Shown: positions 35,881-46,252, counted from the first letter of the stretch. The stretch: DNA of 64,000 nucleotides from Calocera cornea HHB12733 (GCA_001632435.1 KV423917.1:248001-312000); one strand, 5' to 3'. The notes: a model not told the origin generated them from the sequence alone. A program made the numbers and translations.

Positions 35881-36742
35881 ATGTCCTCCAGTGCGTCCAC
35901 AGCGCAGTCAGCGTCAGACGACGAGATCATATTCTACGACCTCAAGTGCGGCACGCCGGGGGAGTGCTGGAGTCCACACTGCTGGAAGACGAGGTTGGCG
36001 CTGCAGTTCAAGGGAGTGAAGTTTCGGACTGTTTGGGGTAAGCCTCTCGCTACGACGTCTCCCCGAACGCGGCTCTGACGCCCGTGCAGTATCATACCCC
36101 GACATCAAGTCCGTTGTTGGGCACACCCAGCCGGGCGTCGACGCCCCCACGCTACCCGTGATCCAACATGGCGCTCTGTTCATCGCCGACTCCTGGTCGA
36201 TCGTCCAGTACCTGGAAGAGCACTTCCCCGCCCCGCCCCTCCTCCTCCCGAGCAGACAGAGCGTGCACTTCTTCCAATCCTACTGCGAAGGCGTGCTCGC
36301 CCCCTCCGTACGGCCATTCATCATCCCCCGAGTCCCCAAGTTCCTGGACGAACGCGGGAGAGAGTACTTTATCCGGACGAGAGAGGCGACGCTAGGAATG
36401 AAGCTCGAGGAGATTGCCAAGGGGCACACGATATATGAGTTCAGAACGCCGCTCGGGCCGGTGGCGAAGAACTTGAATGAGTATGGACCGTACCTGGGGG
36501 GAGAACAGAGTGCGTATATCCTTCTCTACCTACTTGAATTAAGGGCTGATGACACATCAGTAAGCTACATGGACCTCATACTGCTCGGTATGCTGCAATG
36601 GTTCGACCGGGCCGAACACGAGGCAGTACAGACGATATTGGGGATGTATAAGAAGCCGGACGGGACGGCGGTCATACAGGAGTGGTACGACAAGGTGAAG
36701 TATCTCGCTGTCTCGCAGCCGGAGAGTGAGGGGAATCTGTGA
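35881..36742 (+). CDS. GTE-like glutathione S-transferase, GST3
   Basis: Three exons (35881-36037, 36090-36509, 36561-36742) give 252 residues. It is closer to the broken GST1 than to GST2: shared blocks include TVWVSYPDI, GHTQPG, DERGREYFIRTREAT and VSYMDLILLG-type C-terminal helices. The thioredoxin motif is IIFYDLKCGTPGECWSPHCW, then KTRLALQFKGVKF. The alpha domain carries YGPYLGGEQ before the last intron, at the same position as in GST1. A roughly 15-residue N-terminal Ser/Ala/Asp extension (MSSSASTAQSASDDE) is extra. Same-strand tandem position next to GST2 indicates local duplication. Probable role: glutathione conjugation or ether cleavage of aromatic xenobiotics; substrate unknown. 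Confidence 0.87.
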
Positions 36743-37319
36743 GGCCAATAGCAGAGATCATAGGTGTGCCCGGGTGGCGCGCATATATGTTGGGCTGAAT
36801 ATTAATATGGCACAGAACAGTGTAACTTATCCGCGTAGATAACATTAAAGAACTACATCTGTATACTTGTGCAGGCAGAATCAGGGTTATACTGTGAGTG
36901 ATTCGAGCTCTGAGCTTTCTCGCTGGATAGGCTCGATGACTGTATTGACAGCGTACAGCCGCATAGACACAAGAATGGAATAACTCCGAACGATGAAGTT
37001 ACTGTGAGGCTCAAACAAGCAGGCCGAGCCGTCACAAGCATGCAACGTCAAACCTATAGCTCTCACCCCACCACCCTGCCCTTTCTCTCCCTCTCTACCT
37101 CCTAGCCGCTCGACGCAGCCCCGTCTCCGTCTAACGTAAGCGCGTCCTCAACACTCCCAATCGCGTAAGTCTTGTCTCCGCCCAGCTCTATGTCGTCGTC
37201 GTCCGAATGGGTCGGTCGAACCTATAAGTATAGTACCGCGCAAAGCGCACTCAACCGTGCCCACAGTGTAAAAGTTTGCGATGCGAGAGGTTGCGGGCTA
37301 CTCTCGATATGGACTCCCT
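36743..37319. other. 3' flank of GST3, no gene
   Basis: AT-rich 3' sequence with a GCGCATATATG site at 36779-36789, about 37 bp after the GST3 stop. No supported gene until the DUF6535 fragment on the opposite strand. Confidence 0.45.
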
Positions 37320-37590
37320 CTATTGGTGATGCGGATACGCTCGTGGCGGGTCGGGGAGGTATAGTGGCTGCATGTCTTCTGACAGGGAAAGGCTTGGGGA
37401 TATTGGCTCCCACGTCTCGCTCGCTTGCGATAGCTGCTTGAACTCATCGTTCATGTCGTCCCAGGGGTCTTCTGCAATCGCCTCCAAGAGTCCCGATTCC
37501 ATGAGGCGATCCATGTCGTGATCCGGGATGAGGAGAAAAATGCGTTCCACTGATTCCGAGTACTGTGGATTAGGCCGATTAGCAAGTCGT
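37320..37590 (-). pseudogene. DUF6535 C-terminal fragment
   Basis: Reads SVERIFLLIPDHDMDRLMESGLLEAIAEDPWDDM, then NDEFKQLSQASETWEPI and SEDMQPLYLP. It is collinear with the fragments at 12830 and 13901 and lacks the membrane domain and most of the protein. It opens abruptly after a short QYS stretch and has no upstream partner. It is the only DUF6535 relic here on the minus strand and lies head to head, convergent with GST3. Confidence 0.65.
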
Positions 37591-37634
37591 CCGTCTTGTT
37601 GGGTCCATTCTGTCGACCGCGTTGACCACGCCTA

Positions 37635-37851
37635 CTAATGGGTGACTGGGACCGTGTGCCCTGGGACCGGCCCCAACGCGAGATAGACGCCGGGCCGTAC
37701 AGTGCCCATCGCTGGGGTATGGGTTGTACCGGGGCGACCGCTGGACTGGGTGAAGACGCTAGCCAGTGCGCCCATGAGTCCTCCGGCGCCTACGGTAAAC
37801 ATCGTCAGTACCCCCGTTCTCACCCGTCATCGACAAGCCCGACGTACCCAT
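37635..37851 (-). CDS. Possible 52-residue ORF overlapping the RWD gene stop codon
   Basis: The RWD-gene stop TGA (37853-37851) overlaps an ATG (37851-37849) in the sequence TGATG. That ATG and one more base (37851-37848) can be spliced over a well-formed 58-bp intron (GTACGT donor, CTGAC branch-like motif, CCGTAG acceptor; 37847-37790) to an exon 37789-37635 ending in TAG. The product reads MGAGGLMGALASVFTQSSG and ends GHTVPVTH; its codons end mostly in C or G. It could instead be a spliced 3' UTR. No family is recognised. Confidence 0.25.
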
Positions 37852-38908
37852 CAGCTCCACTCTGCCCCCAGTACCCTCTCCAACCGTCCCCCCACACCCT
37901 TCCCCTCAAGGTACCTCGCGACACTCGCCAAATCCTGCCTATTCCCCTTCTCCCCGCCCATCCTAACCCCACCCACCTCCTCCGTCCGTGTCACCTCGGT
38001 CATCTCAGCCCACGCCCTAGGCCCGACTTCCCGTAGGCGCTCACTGACCTTTTTGTGCGAGCTGGGGATGTCCGCCCAGGAGCGGGATTTGATCGCGCTC
38101 CAGTAGGCATCGAGGGAGGCGCTGGCTTTCGCTAGGTCGTGCGGGGTGGGCGTGGGCGCGGGGAGCGGGTGCTCTAGGACAACCAGGCCCGGCTTACCAG
38201 CGAGGACGAACCCTGTTAGTGCGGGACTGTGGGATTGGGCGTAGCTGACCAGCTCGGCGCGCTTTGCACGCGTGGAAAGAGAGGGGAGGTGGTGCCAGGT
38301 CCGCAGGACTGTCTTGGAGGGGGTGGAGGACGCCTCGGCCGGGGCGAGATTGGGGGTGGAGCTTGTGAGGGTCGGTGCGAGAGCGCGCAGCTGGGAGTGG
38401 AGTCGGTCCACGGAGGCCATCACGTACCCCAGGTCGTCGACCTCCTCATCGACCTCCTCAGGCGGAGGGAGGTGCGCAGCCCCGAGCTGATCGTGCTCCG
38501 CCCGTGAGAGCCAGCTCGGCTGGCGCAGTCTCAATATCGGGCGAGAGTTCTTTCCAATGACCAAAGACGAGGAGGGGATGACGGGGAGGGTGATCTCCAC
38601 TATCAGTTGGGGGTGATCGATGCTGGCAGGGAGGGACCAGTTGTCATCGGCTTGCAGCGTCAGCAGGAAGCTCAGCTCAGCCGGCAGCTTCTGCGGCGTT
38701 GGGGTGGAGGGGTTTTCGGTCCATGCTTGCAGCTAGTAGGACGTTGATGGGAGTACAATGGGGGGAGGAGCACAAGGCGCACCTGTGGGACAACCACCTC
38801 TGTCTCCGGCAGTAGCACCAGCTCCTCCTCAGCACAGTACACCGCCTGTAACAGCTCTAACGTGCCCAGCTGGCGCTCGACCGTCTCGCGCAGGTCGGCA
38901 TGCTGCAT
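37851..38908 (-). CDS. RWD domain / DUF1115 (RWDD2-like) protein
   Basis: Two exons (38908-38783, 38732-37851) give 335 residues. The N-terminal RWD domain starts RETVERQLGTLELLQAVY and contains PELSFLLTLQADDN-like and VEITLPVIPSS strands plus a LSRAEHDQL helix. The C-terminal half matches DUF1115 features: RTWHHLPSLSTRAKRAELV, TGFVLAGKPGLVVLEHP, a YWSAIKSRSWADIPSSH segment and the final YLEGKGVGGRLERVLG. RWDD2-type proteins are conserved in eukaryotes but lack a firm function. The start codons of this gene and of the next one are 265 bp apart on opposite strands. Confidence 0.8.
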
Positions 38909-39173
38909 CTACCGTATTCCCCAGTGCAGCGCTAGCTGTTTCGGGTACCGGAGATGGGCTGTGGATGAATGCTGGGATGGTCCGGGGGATGTGCCGAGTG
39001 AGCGCCTGCGGTGTGGGCGGGTGTGACGTGGCGCTGGCGGTCCCGCACACGACCCTCGACGTCTCCTCCGCCCATCCAGCACTCCACACCTCTTCCACTC
39101 TCACTTCCACTCCACCTCTCTCTTCTCTCTTTCGATCTCGTCGTTGCTAGACTAAACTAGACCACCGGAAAGC
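38909..39173. promoter_or_regulatory. Compact bidirectional promoter region
   Basis: Only 265 bp lie between the divergent RWDD2-like and ubiquitin-like gene starts. The end nearest 39173 is CT-rich (cactctcacttccactccacc), a common fungal 5' leader feature. Shared regulation is inferred from spacing only. Confidence 0.4.
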
Positions 39174-40899
39174 ATGGACGCCGCCGACGCCGGCCCCTCA
39201 GTCCCTCCCGCCCCCGCGCCGCACGCGCCGACCTCCCCCGCGGCGCCCCAAACGACACTGACGATCCACCTGCCCTCGCACCCCACGCACCTCCTCACCC
39301 CGTCGCTCACCCTCCCGTCCTCATCGCCCATCTCCCTGCTCAAGCTCCAGATTTCGCGCTCGATCCAGGGCCGGCCGTCCGTCGGCGGGCTCAGGCTGTT
39401 CGCCCAGGGGAGAGCGCTGAGGGATGGGGAGTGCGTCGGGGAGGTGTGGGGCACGGAGGGGCATGTCCATGTTGCGGTGCATCCTGCGGCTTGGGGCGGA
39501 GCGCCACCTTCTGAAGGAGGGAAGGAGCCCGCCGTACAAGCACAGGCACAGGCATACCCCGCGCCTCTCGCACCGGCGACCCCCATGGCCCTGTCCACCC
39601 CAACACCCTTCACCGGCCTCCCCGTCCTCCCGCCCGCAGCCCCCTCCCCCGCAACCGACCCGCACACCTCAGCGCGCATCTACTACCTCTACCTGTACAC
39701 CACCTCCATCGCCCTTCTCACCAACGCCCCCCTCCCGCGCGCGCCGTACGCGAGCCGGGAGCAGGAGCGCGAGGCGCGGGAGGGGGCGAGGGCGTATGTC
39801 GAGCGGATGGGGATTAGGAGCGGCCTGCAGGGGGACGAGGGGTGCGAGCTGCCTGGGGTGGGGGTTCATGGTGCAGGAGAATGGAAGACGGTGCTTATCG
39901 AGTGAGTGGTCCAATTCCGCAACACCGGGGTATATGCTGATTGTGATGCACAGCGGGCTGCCATACCTCATGCAGGTGTCCGCCCTCCCCGCCCAGACGC
40001 CCCAGCAGCAGCTCGCCCTCCGCACCCTTCTCTCCTCCCAGCCCCTGCTCCACCTGCTCTCCTCCCCACTGTCCTTCCCCAACGCCTTCCCCACCAACTC
40101 TATCCCCGGTGCCGCCGCTGCCGCCGCCCGGGGCGAAGCCAACACCCTCCGCCTGCGGTTCACCGTACACCTCCCGCCGCTCTCCCTCCTCGTCGCCCTC
40201 TCCTTCGCCCTCTTCCGCATCCTCTTCTTCTGCTTCCTCTTCACACGCGGGGGCTCGCTGGAACGCAAGGCACTCGTCGTCCTGGTGGCGGGCATATGGG
40301 GGGTGTGGGAGGTCAACAGGCTCGTCGGGCAGCATTTCGCCGCTGCCGGTGTGGCGGGGGCCGCACAGGCGGCTGCGAACGCTGCAGCCGCTCTCGGGCG
40401 CGGTGCGCCCCCTGCCGCGCAAGCCCGCCCTCCGCATGGCCAACAACGTTCCCCCGTGCTCGAGCTCTTCGCCGAGTCCTCCCTACCTGTCGAAGACGCG
40501 CTCCTGTTCCCGGCCTCCTACGTGGACCCGACCAACCCCCCACGCCGCCCGACCGCGCTAGACCACATCCTGGCCCACCCGTGGTTCTCCCTCCCCGCCC
40601 ATTTCCTGCTCACCATTCTCCCTGAGTTCTCCCGCCTCCGCTCCAAGGCGCTGGCCCAGCGCGAACGGCGTGTGAGGGAGTTCTACGGTCCGATGCGCAG
40701 GCTGGCACAGCGGAGGAGGGAGGGAGAGCAGGGAGAGATGAGCGACGAGGAGCGCAGGGCTGTCGAGTGGTACGCCCGGCTTGGGACGAGGGAGAGGCGG
40801 TATGTGGAGAGGGTGCTCGATGGCGAGCTCGATGAGATTGCGGTCATGTGGGCTGCGGCGGAGGGTGGGGCGGAGGAGGTTGGAGGGGCAGTTTGGTAA
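39174..40899 (+). CDS. Ubiquitin-like-domain membrane protein, HERP/Usa1/Dsc-like
   Basis: Two exons (39174-39901, 39954-40899) give 557 residues. The N-terminal part has a ubiquitin-like fold pattern: TTLTIHLPSHP, SISLLKLQISRSI-like helix, GRPSVGGLRLFAQGRALRDGE. A middle segment includes YYLYLYTTSIALL and a Pro-rich linker. The C-terminal half has hydrophobic spans (PPLSLLVALSFALFRILFFCFLF, ALVVLVAGIWGVWEV, WFSLPAHFLLTILPEF) and a charged cytosolic tail (RERRVREFYGPMRRLAQRRRE). A UBL domain plus membrane spans is the layout of ER-associated-degradation scaffolds such as HERP and Usa1. The call rests on architecture only. Confidence 0.6.
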
Positions 40900-41380
40900 G
40901 TGTAGGAGCTGCAACGTGGAATGCGAGATGGGGGATCTAAACGGTGTCGGTGTACATGAGATACGTGTCTGGAATCATGACGACTTTCCGTCTTTCGGGT
41001 CGCCATGTTGGGCGGTGAATGGAACGCATACAACCTGTTTACAGACACAAAGAAAGTGCACCTCCCTCCCCACAAAAGAAAAGACCTCGTGGGGCTCCAC
41101 AATCCCCCCCCTACGCTTCGCGCGCACGTTCCCCGTCGTTTTCTGCCCATCAGAGTTATCGCCCAGAAAGGGTGCGCACGAACTCAAGCTTGTTTGATCC
41201 CATGGCAGCAGAATGGAGGCTCCTCTTAGCCACGAGTGGCCTGCACGTCTGGATTGCCCCTATACAAAGAATCAGACCCATTAAAACAGTTTTATGAGCA
41301 ACATCAAGGTATAAATACACCCACAACCCCATCGCACATCCCCAATCCCGCGTACTCTGCCGTCCTTGACATCCTCGAGG
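40900..41380. other. Intergenic, border of the repeat island
   Basis: 3' flank of the ubiquitin-like gene. No gene. The repeat island starts at the first GTGATTTCGAGCAA-type motif (41382). Confidence 0.5.
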
Positions 41381-42362
41381 TCATGTGATTTCGAGCAAGA
41401 TTATTTAGACATTGCTTCCGTATTCTGGCCCGAATATCACTTCACGCGTCGTTGGGGCGCTAGACCGTGGTTGGCGCATAGCACCATAAGCACAACAATA
41501 TACCACTACTGGAGTTGAAAGGTATTGGAAGGGACATGTGTCCACTTCCCTGAGCAAGGGGAGGTTCTAACAGATCACGTGATTTCGAGCAAAATATATA
41601 CGCTCCGCTCCCGAAGTTCTGATGAACTCCATTGGATTCCATTGAGCTCAAACGGACCCAAATCTACCGTTCTGCAACGGCTTCCCGTGATATGAGGATG
41701 GAAGCATTACCTCATCTCTGCCCCAATCTGCCAGCCCAATAGTGCTGTTCTACTGCTTCACGATATTCAGATTGTCACAATCCGCATGTTGAAGTGATTC
41801 AGACCGCAGTTCTACTCTCGTGAGTTCCAGCAAATTCGTTTACGCTCCGCTTCCGACAGAAGCTCGAACATTAAATCTTTGCTGCGGCCGCTACCCATAT
41901 ATCTGCAAGTCACGGTGACATTTACATGTGTCTAGGGAGGATTGGAGATGCCCGCCAAATTTGTCTCTCAAAGGAAGGACCTCCTGTACCGTATCCAGTT
42001 GCTTACATGATTTCGAGCCAAAGCTATACGCTCCGCTCCCGATAAAATCCATTTGGGTCCATGAAAGTTGAACTGACCCATATATATCCCCTCGAACGGC
42101 TTCCAGCGGTATTCGGGCGTTAGTCATATAGGGTCTCTAACTCAATCAGCCCGCCACGTAGTATAATCGATGTCTTCACCAGCTTCAGACTGTCGCAATC
42201 CGGACACTGGAGCAATTCACGACGCAGTTCTACTCTGAGCGGAACTGTCTACGCTCCGCTTCCGGCAAATGCTCGAACACTAAACCCTTGTTGTAGCACC
42301 GAACCGGCGGGCTGCGAGCAAGTGTGAGATACATCTGTCTCCTAGGAATACTAGAAACGCTG

Positions 42363-42445
42363 GAGTTATCTTCTGATATGGGGTCAGATTCTAGGGCCTG
42401 CTCCAGAATGGGGCCGCGAGATCAAAAATCTAGGATGGGGTTAGG
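42363..42445 (+). repeat. Left terminal inverted repeat of the MULE
   Basis: Pairs with 44195-44277 in inverted orientation. The outermost 20 bases are identical on both sides and the rest differ at scattered positions. Confidence 0.85.
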
Positions 42446-42488
42446 GACAGAGACCGTGCCCCATCAGAACGCGGCAGAACGCGTCGGA

Positions 42489-44180
42489 ATGTTTCCGTCC
42501 AACGCGTCAAACTCTTCCTCGTACAGCATGGCGGACTCCACAGTCCTGCTTGGGCAGAAGTTCACGACACATGCTGAAGCAAAGCAGGCGCTTACCAACC
42601 ACTCAAAGGACCAGGGGACATCCCACAAAGTGGTAGAGAAGCACTGAGGCATACTGGTGGTGCGGTGCGGTGTTGAGGGCTGCCAGTTTAGGGTGAGAGT
42701 GGTACCAGAGGGAGGGCAGTTTGTGGTGCGCCGCATCGATCCAACCCACACCTGTCAAGCTCTTGCTCCCCAAGACCGTGCAGTCACAAGCCAGACGGTG
42801 TATCTTGCCACGGAGATACAGAAGTACATGGTCGTTACCGAGAAGGTGAAGACATCGACAATCCTCGAGACCCTCCAAAAGCATGGCATTGCTGAGAAGA
42901 AACAGCAAGTCTATCGTGCTAAGCGATCCATCCTTGGCAAGACCCTTTGCCAGCAAGTTACAGAGTTTCAAAAGCTCCCTGCATATGCCGAGTACCTTTG
43001 TGTCCGCGACCCGGGTGCTACAGTCAACATCACCCTCACGCCAAACAACACCTTCTGCTCGCTGTTCGTCTGCCCATCCCCAGCAAAGCACGCTTGGCAG
43101 TCTGTCCGACATTTCCTGGCCGTTGATGGTGCCTTCACGAAAACTATTTTCGACTACATCCTGCTCATTGCGGTCACCTACAACGTGGAAGACAAACTCA
43201 TCATGCTTGCATGGGCTGTCGCACCGAAAGAAGATACTGAGATTTGGTCCAACTTCTTACGACTACTCCGCACTGCCCTTCCAGAGCTGAACTCTGCTTC
43301 GACTGTCCTCATCTCCGATAGGCAGAAGGGGCTCCTTCGGGCAGTTGCCCAGGAGCTGCCTGAAATCGACGAGGCCTACTGTGCAAAGCACATCCTGGCA
43401 AATGCAATCACCCACTTTGGGCCTGCCATCGAGGGCTACTTCTGGACGCTCCAACAAGCCCCTTCCGAGTCAGCATTCAAGCGACAACTCGATGTAATCC
43501 GCCTCGAATACAAGCCAGAAGCTGCAAATTATCTTGCCATGATCGACCGTGCCTCTTGGGCACAACACGCCTTCCTTGCACCCCATTTTGGTCGAGTGAC
43601 CTCCAACGCAGCAGAGGTCATGAACAGCATCTACCGAGAGGCCCGTGGCCTGCCTGTCCTCCAGCTCCTCGACTACATATGGAACGACCAAATGGTCCGC
43701 TTCTGCAACTATTATGAAGCTGCCTGTTGCCTTCCACCTGGCTTTGTACCGAAGCACCAGAAGACTTTTGTTGCACGCTGTGTCGAGGCGCGTCACTACA
43801 AGCTCTTGCGGTCTGGTGATTACGAGGCTCTGGTCCGAGCAACAATGGACCCAATGGCCGATGAGCATGAGGTCGAGCTTGACCCTCTGCTCTGAACCGG
43901 GTACTGCACATGCAACGCCTTCCAGCAGGAGCTCATCCCATGTGCCCATGGAATTGCACTCTGCCTCAACCTGCGCCTTGACCCTGGTACATATGTCGAC
44001 CCCGCCTACCTTGTCTCCACGCTGCAGGAGACGTATCACCTTCAGTATCGGCCAGTCCGCCTTGCTGAGCTTGAGGCACACAGTGCAGTCAATGCTCCGC
44101 CGCTGAAGAAGCATAAAGGGCGTCCACCTGTCAATCAGAAGGAGAGGCGTGGTGGGGTGCCCAGGGCACAAACGTAGTTA
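42489..44180 (+). pseudogene. MULE transposase with two in-frame TGA codons
   Basis: One frame from ATG at 42489 to TAA at 44178 is open except for TGA at 42645-42647 and 43893-43895. Before the first stop lies a FAR1/MuDR-like N-terminal zinc region (GQKFTTHAEAKQAL, then VVRCGVEGCQFRV and DPTHTC). The middle has MULE-domain elements: FLAVDGAFTKTIFDYILLIAV with the first catalytic Asp, TVLISDRQKGLLRAV with the second, AYCAKHILANAI and MNSIYREARGLP. After the second stop comes the SWIM finger, GYCTCNAFQQELIPCAHG. Both stops fit CGA to TGA changes, C to T at CpG. It is probably inactive as read, but little decayed. Confidence 0.85.
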
Positions 44181-44194
44181 AAATTGATACATTG

Positions 44195-44277
44195 CCCAAC
44201 CCCATCCTAGATTTCTCGTCACGCGGCCCCATTCTGGAGCACGCCCTATAATCCGACCCCATATCAGAAGATAACTC
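44195..44277 (-). repeat. Right terminal inverted repeat of the MULE
   Basis: Inverted counterpart of 42363-42445. Its outer edge abuts the 9-bp target-site duplication. Confidence 0.85.
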
Positions 44278-46252
44278 GAAACACTGACCGCATTTGTCTG
44301 TCGCCGGACGAGCCATTGGTACGGCATCCAGCATCTCGTCTGCTCACGTGATCTCAAGCAAAATGTATAGGCTCTGCTCCCCACGTTCTGATGTACTTTT
44401 TTGAATCCATGGAAGTAGAACGGACCCACATTTATCGGTCTGGAACGGCTTACGGACGTATTCGGATGGAGTCATTTGTGGGTCTCTGACTTAATGATAC
44501 AGACAGAAAGAGCATGATAACCCCTCTCATTCTTTCACAAGCTTCAGGTTATCAAAAACTGGACGCTGGAACGGTGCTTCACGACGTGGTTCTAATCACG
44601 TGATTTCGAGCAAAATTGATTACACTCCGCTTCCGACAATAGCTCCAACACTACATCCTTGTTGTGGCTGCTACTGTGCCCGGTCATCTGGGATCAAGGG
44701 AGAAATCCATCTGCCTCTAGACAATAATAAATAGTATCACCGCATTTCTCTGTCCCTGGACGATCCGCCCGTACCACATCGAGTATCGCATTTGCTCACG
44801 TGATTTCAAGCAAGAATTCATAAGCTCCGCATCCGAAGTTCTGATGAGAATTGGCGACCTCTCTTGCTGCTCTACCTGTCTCACTGGCACCAGTCTCAGA
44901 GAGCATCATGTACTCTCACGAGACATCGTTATACTCTGCACCCCGATATAGCGCTGAGACGCGGCAAGATCGCATCCCCCTAAAAGGCGGTTAGCTCCCG
45001 AGAAAAGTGTAAAATGACACTCAGCATCCGCATCCCCCCACCTCGTCCTCCGACTTCGCAGCGTCCTCTAACCGCGACATCTCCATGCCCCCGGCTCGCC
45101 ACTGCTAAATCTATATTCCATGATATAGTACCGTCATATCGTCTCTGGTAAGCGTATTATGCTACAAATGTGCTGTACTCTAGGCCGCCTCGCGGGCGGA
45201 GGCATGTTACACAAGCTCTGCTCCCGAGGGATTCTTGGCCACCTTTCCGTTCACAGCGGTATTCGGATGCAGTCATTTCCATGTCTCTGAAGGAACCAGC
45301 TGACCAAGGATCTAGTTTCGTCTCTTCACGACCGTCAGCCCATCGCAAACCGAATACGGACGTGATTGATCATGCGGCCAGAATCACGTGATTTCGAGCA
45401 AGATTATGTGTGCTCCGCTTCCGACAGATCACTCGAATACGGAAGCCTTGTTGCGGCTCCTAGCCGGATTGTGGCGCACAAGTGTGCGTTCTCACTTCCT
45501 TCCAGAGACCACTGGAGACTCTTAGTACATATGTCTGTCACCAGACGAGACACCCATACCGAATTGAGCATCAGGCTGTGTCACGTGATTTCGAGCAAAT
45601 TCATAGGCTCCGCTTCCGTGATTCCTCCTGGAGCTTATGTAGTCCCATGGCAGCAACACGGAGGCAAGCTCAGTTGAGCCATGGCCCGGCAGCCCGTACG
45701 TTGCCGCCCGCACGCCGTGACAAAAGGTGTTTCGTACGATATCCTTCCGTGCAGTTCGCTGCGTCGAATTTACCTTTTGAACGCCTCTTGAGTGAACGCG
45801 GCTCACGTGATTTTGAGCAAAAAAATGTAAGCTCCGCATCCGAACTTCTAATGAAAACTGTCGACCTGCGTTCATGCTCTGCAAGAGTCAGTGGCCACCG
45901 CGACTCACAGAATAGTATACCCAGATGTTGTTCACATGTGCACCGCTGCCCAGTATGGGCTAGGAACGCGGCAACGCACACCTTACGCTCGTAGCAATTA
46001 GCTCCCGAGAGAAGTGTAAATTGACGCTCAGCATCCGTGTCTCCCACCTCTTCCTCCCACTTCCGCGCCGTCCTCCGCGCGCGATACCCCCACGCGCCCA
46101 TCGCGCCATTTTCATAGCTACAGCACCTCATAAAATGCTATCATGGATTGTCTCTGTCGTCGAATTATGCTACAAGACTGCTGTACTCTACGCCGCCTCG
46201 CGTGCGGAGGCACTTTACACAAGCTCCGCTTCCGAGCGATTCTTGGCCACAT

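Larger units (their letters stand above)
42363..44277 (+). mobile_element. MULE-type DNA transposon inserted in the repeat array
   Basis: The left end (from 42363, GAGTTATCTTCTGATATGGG) and the reverse complement of the right end (from 44277) match over about 80 bp with few differences, including the block TGCTCCAGAATGGGGCCGCG. The flanks carry a 9-bp direct repeat, gaaacgctg at 42354-42362 and gaaacactg at 44278-44286, differing by one base. Terminal inverted repeats plus a 9-bp target duplication and a MULE transposase identify a Mutator-like element. Total length is 1915 bp. Confidence 0.9.
41382..46252. repeat. Tandem higher-order repeat island (A/B subunits)
   Basis: The motif CACGTGATTTCGAGCAA, followed about 10 bp later by a CGCTCCGCTYCCGA block, recurs at 41382, 41576, 41817, 42005, 44345, 44597, 44797, 45385, 45582 and 45804, some copies diverged; 42241 and 46213 keep only the second block. 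Two subunit types alternate. A units continue CCGAAGTTCTGATGA and later AACGGCTT. B units continue CCGACAnnAGCTCnAACA and later TTGTTGYGGC. An A+B pair spans about 430 bp. No coding capacity is seen outside the inserted transposon. Whether this is a satellite, a decayed element family or chromosome-structural DNA cannot be told from one window. Confidence 0.85.

Noticed and set aside
39895..40625. Long plus- and minus-strand frames over the ubiquitin-like gene exon 2
   Set aside because: Low-complexity Pro/Arg/Ala or Glu/Gly shadows of a G+C-rich exon, with no splice sites or motifs.
42324..42647. Separate small gene upstream of the MULE transposase
   Set aside because: It is in the same frame as the transposase, overlaps the left TIR and carries the transposase N-terminal zinc region; the TGA at 42645 merely splits one gene.
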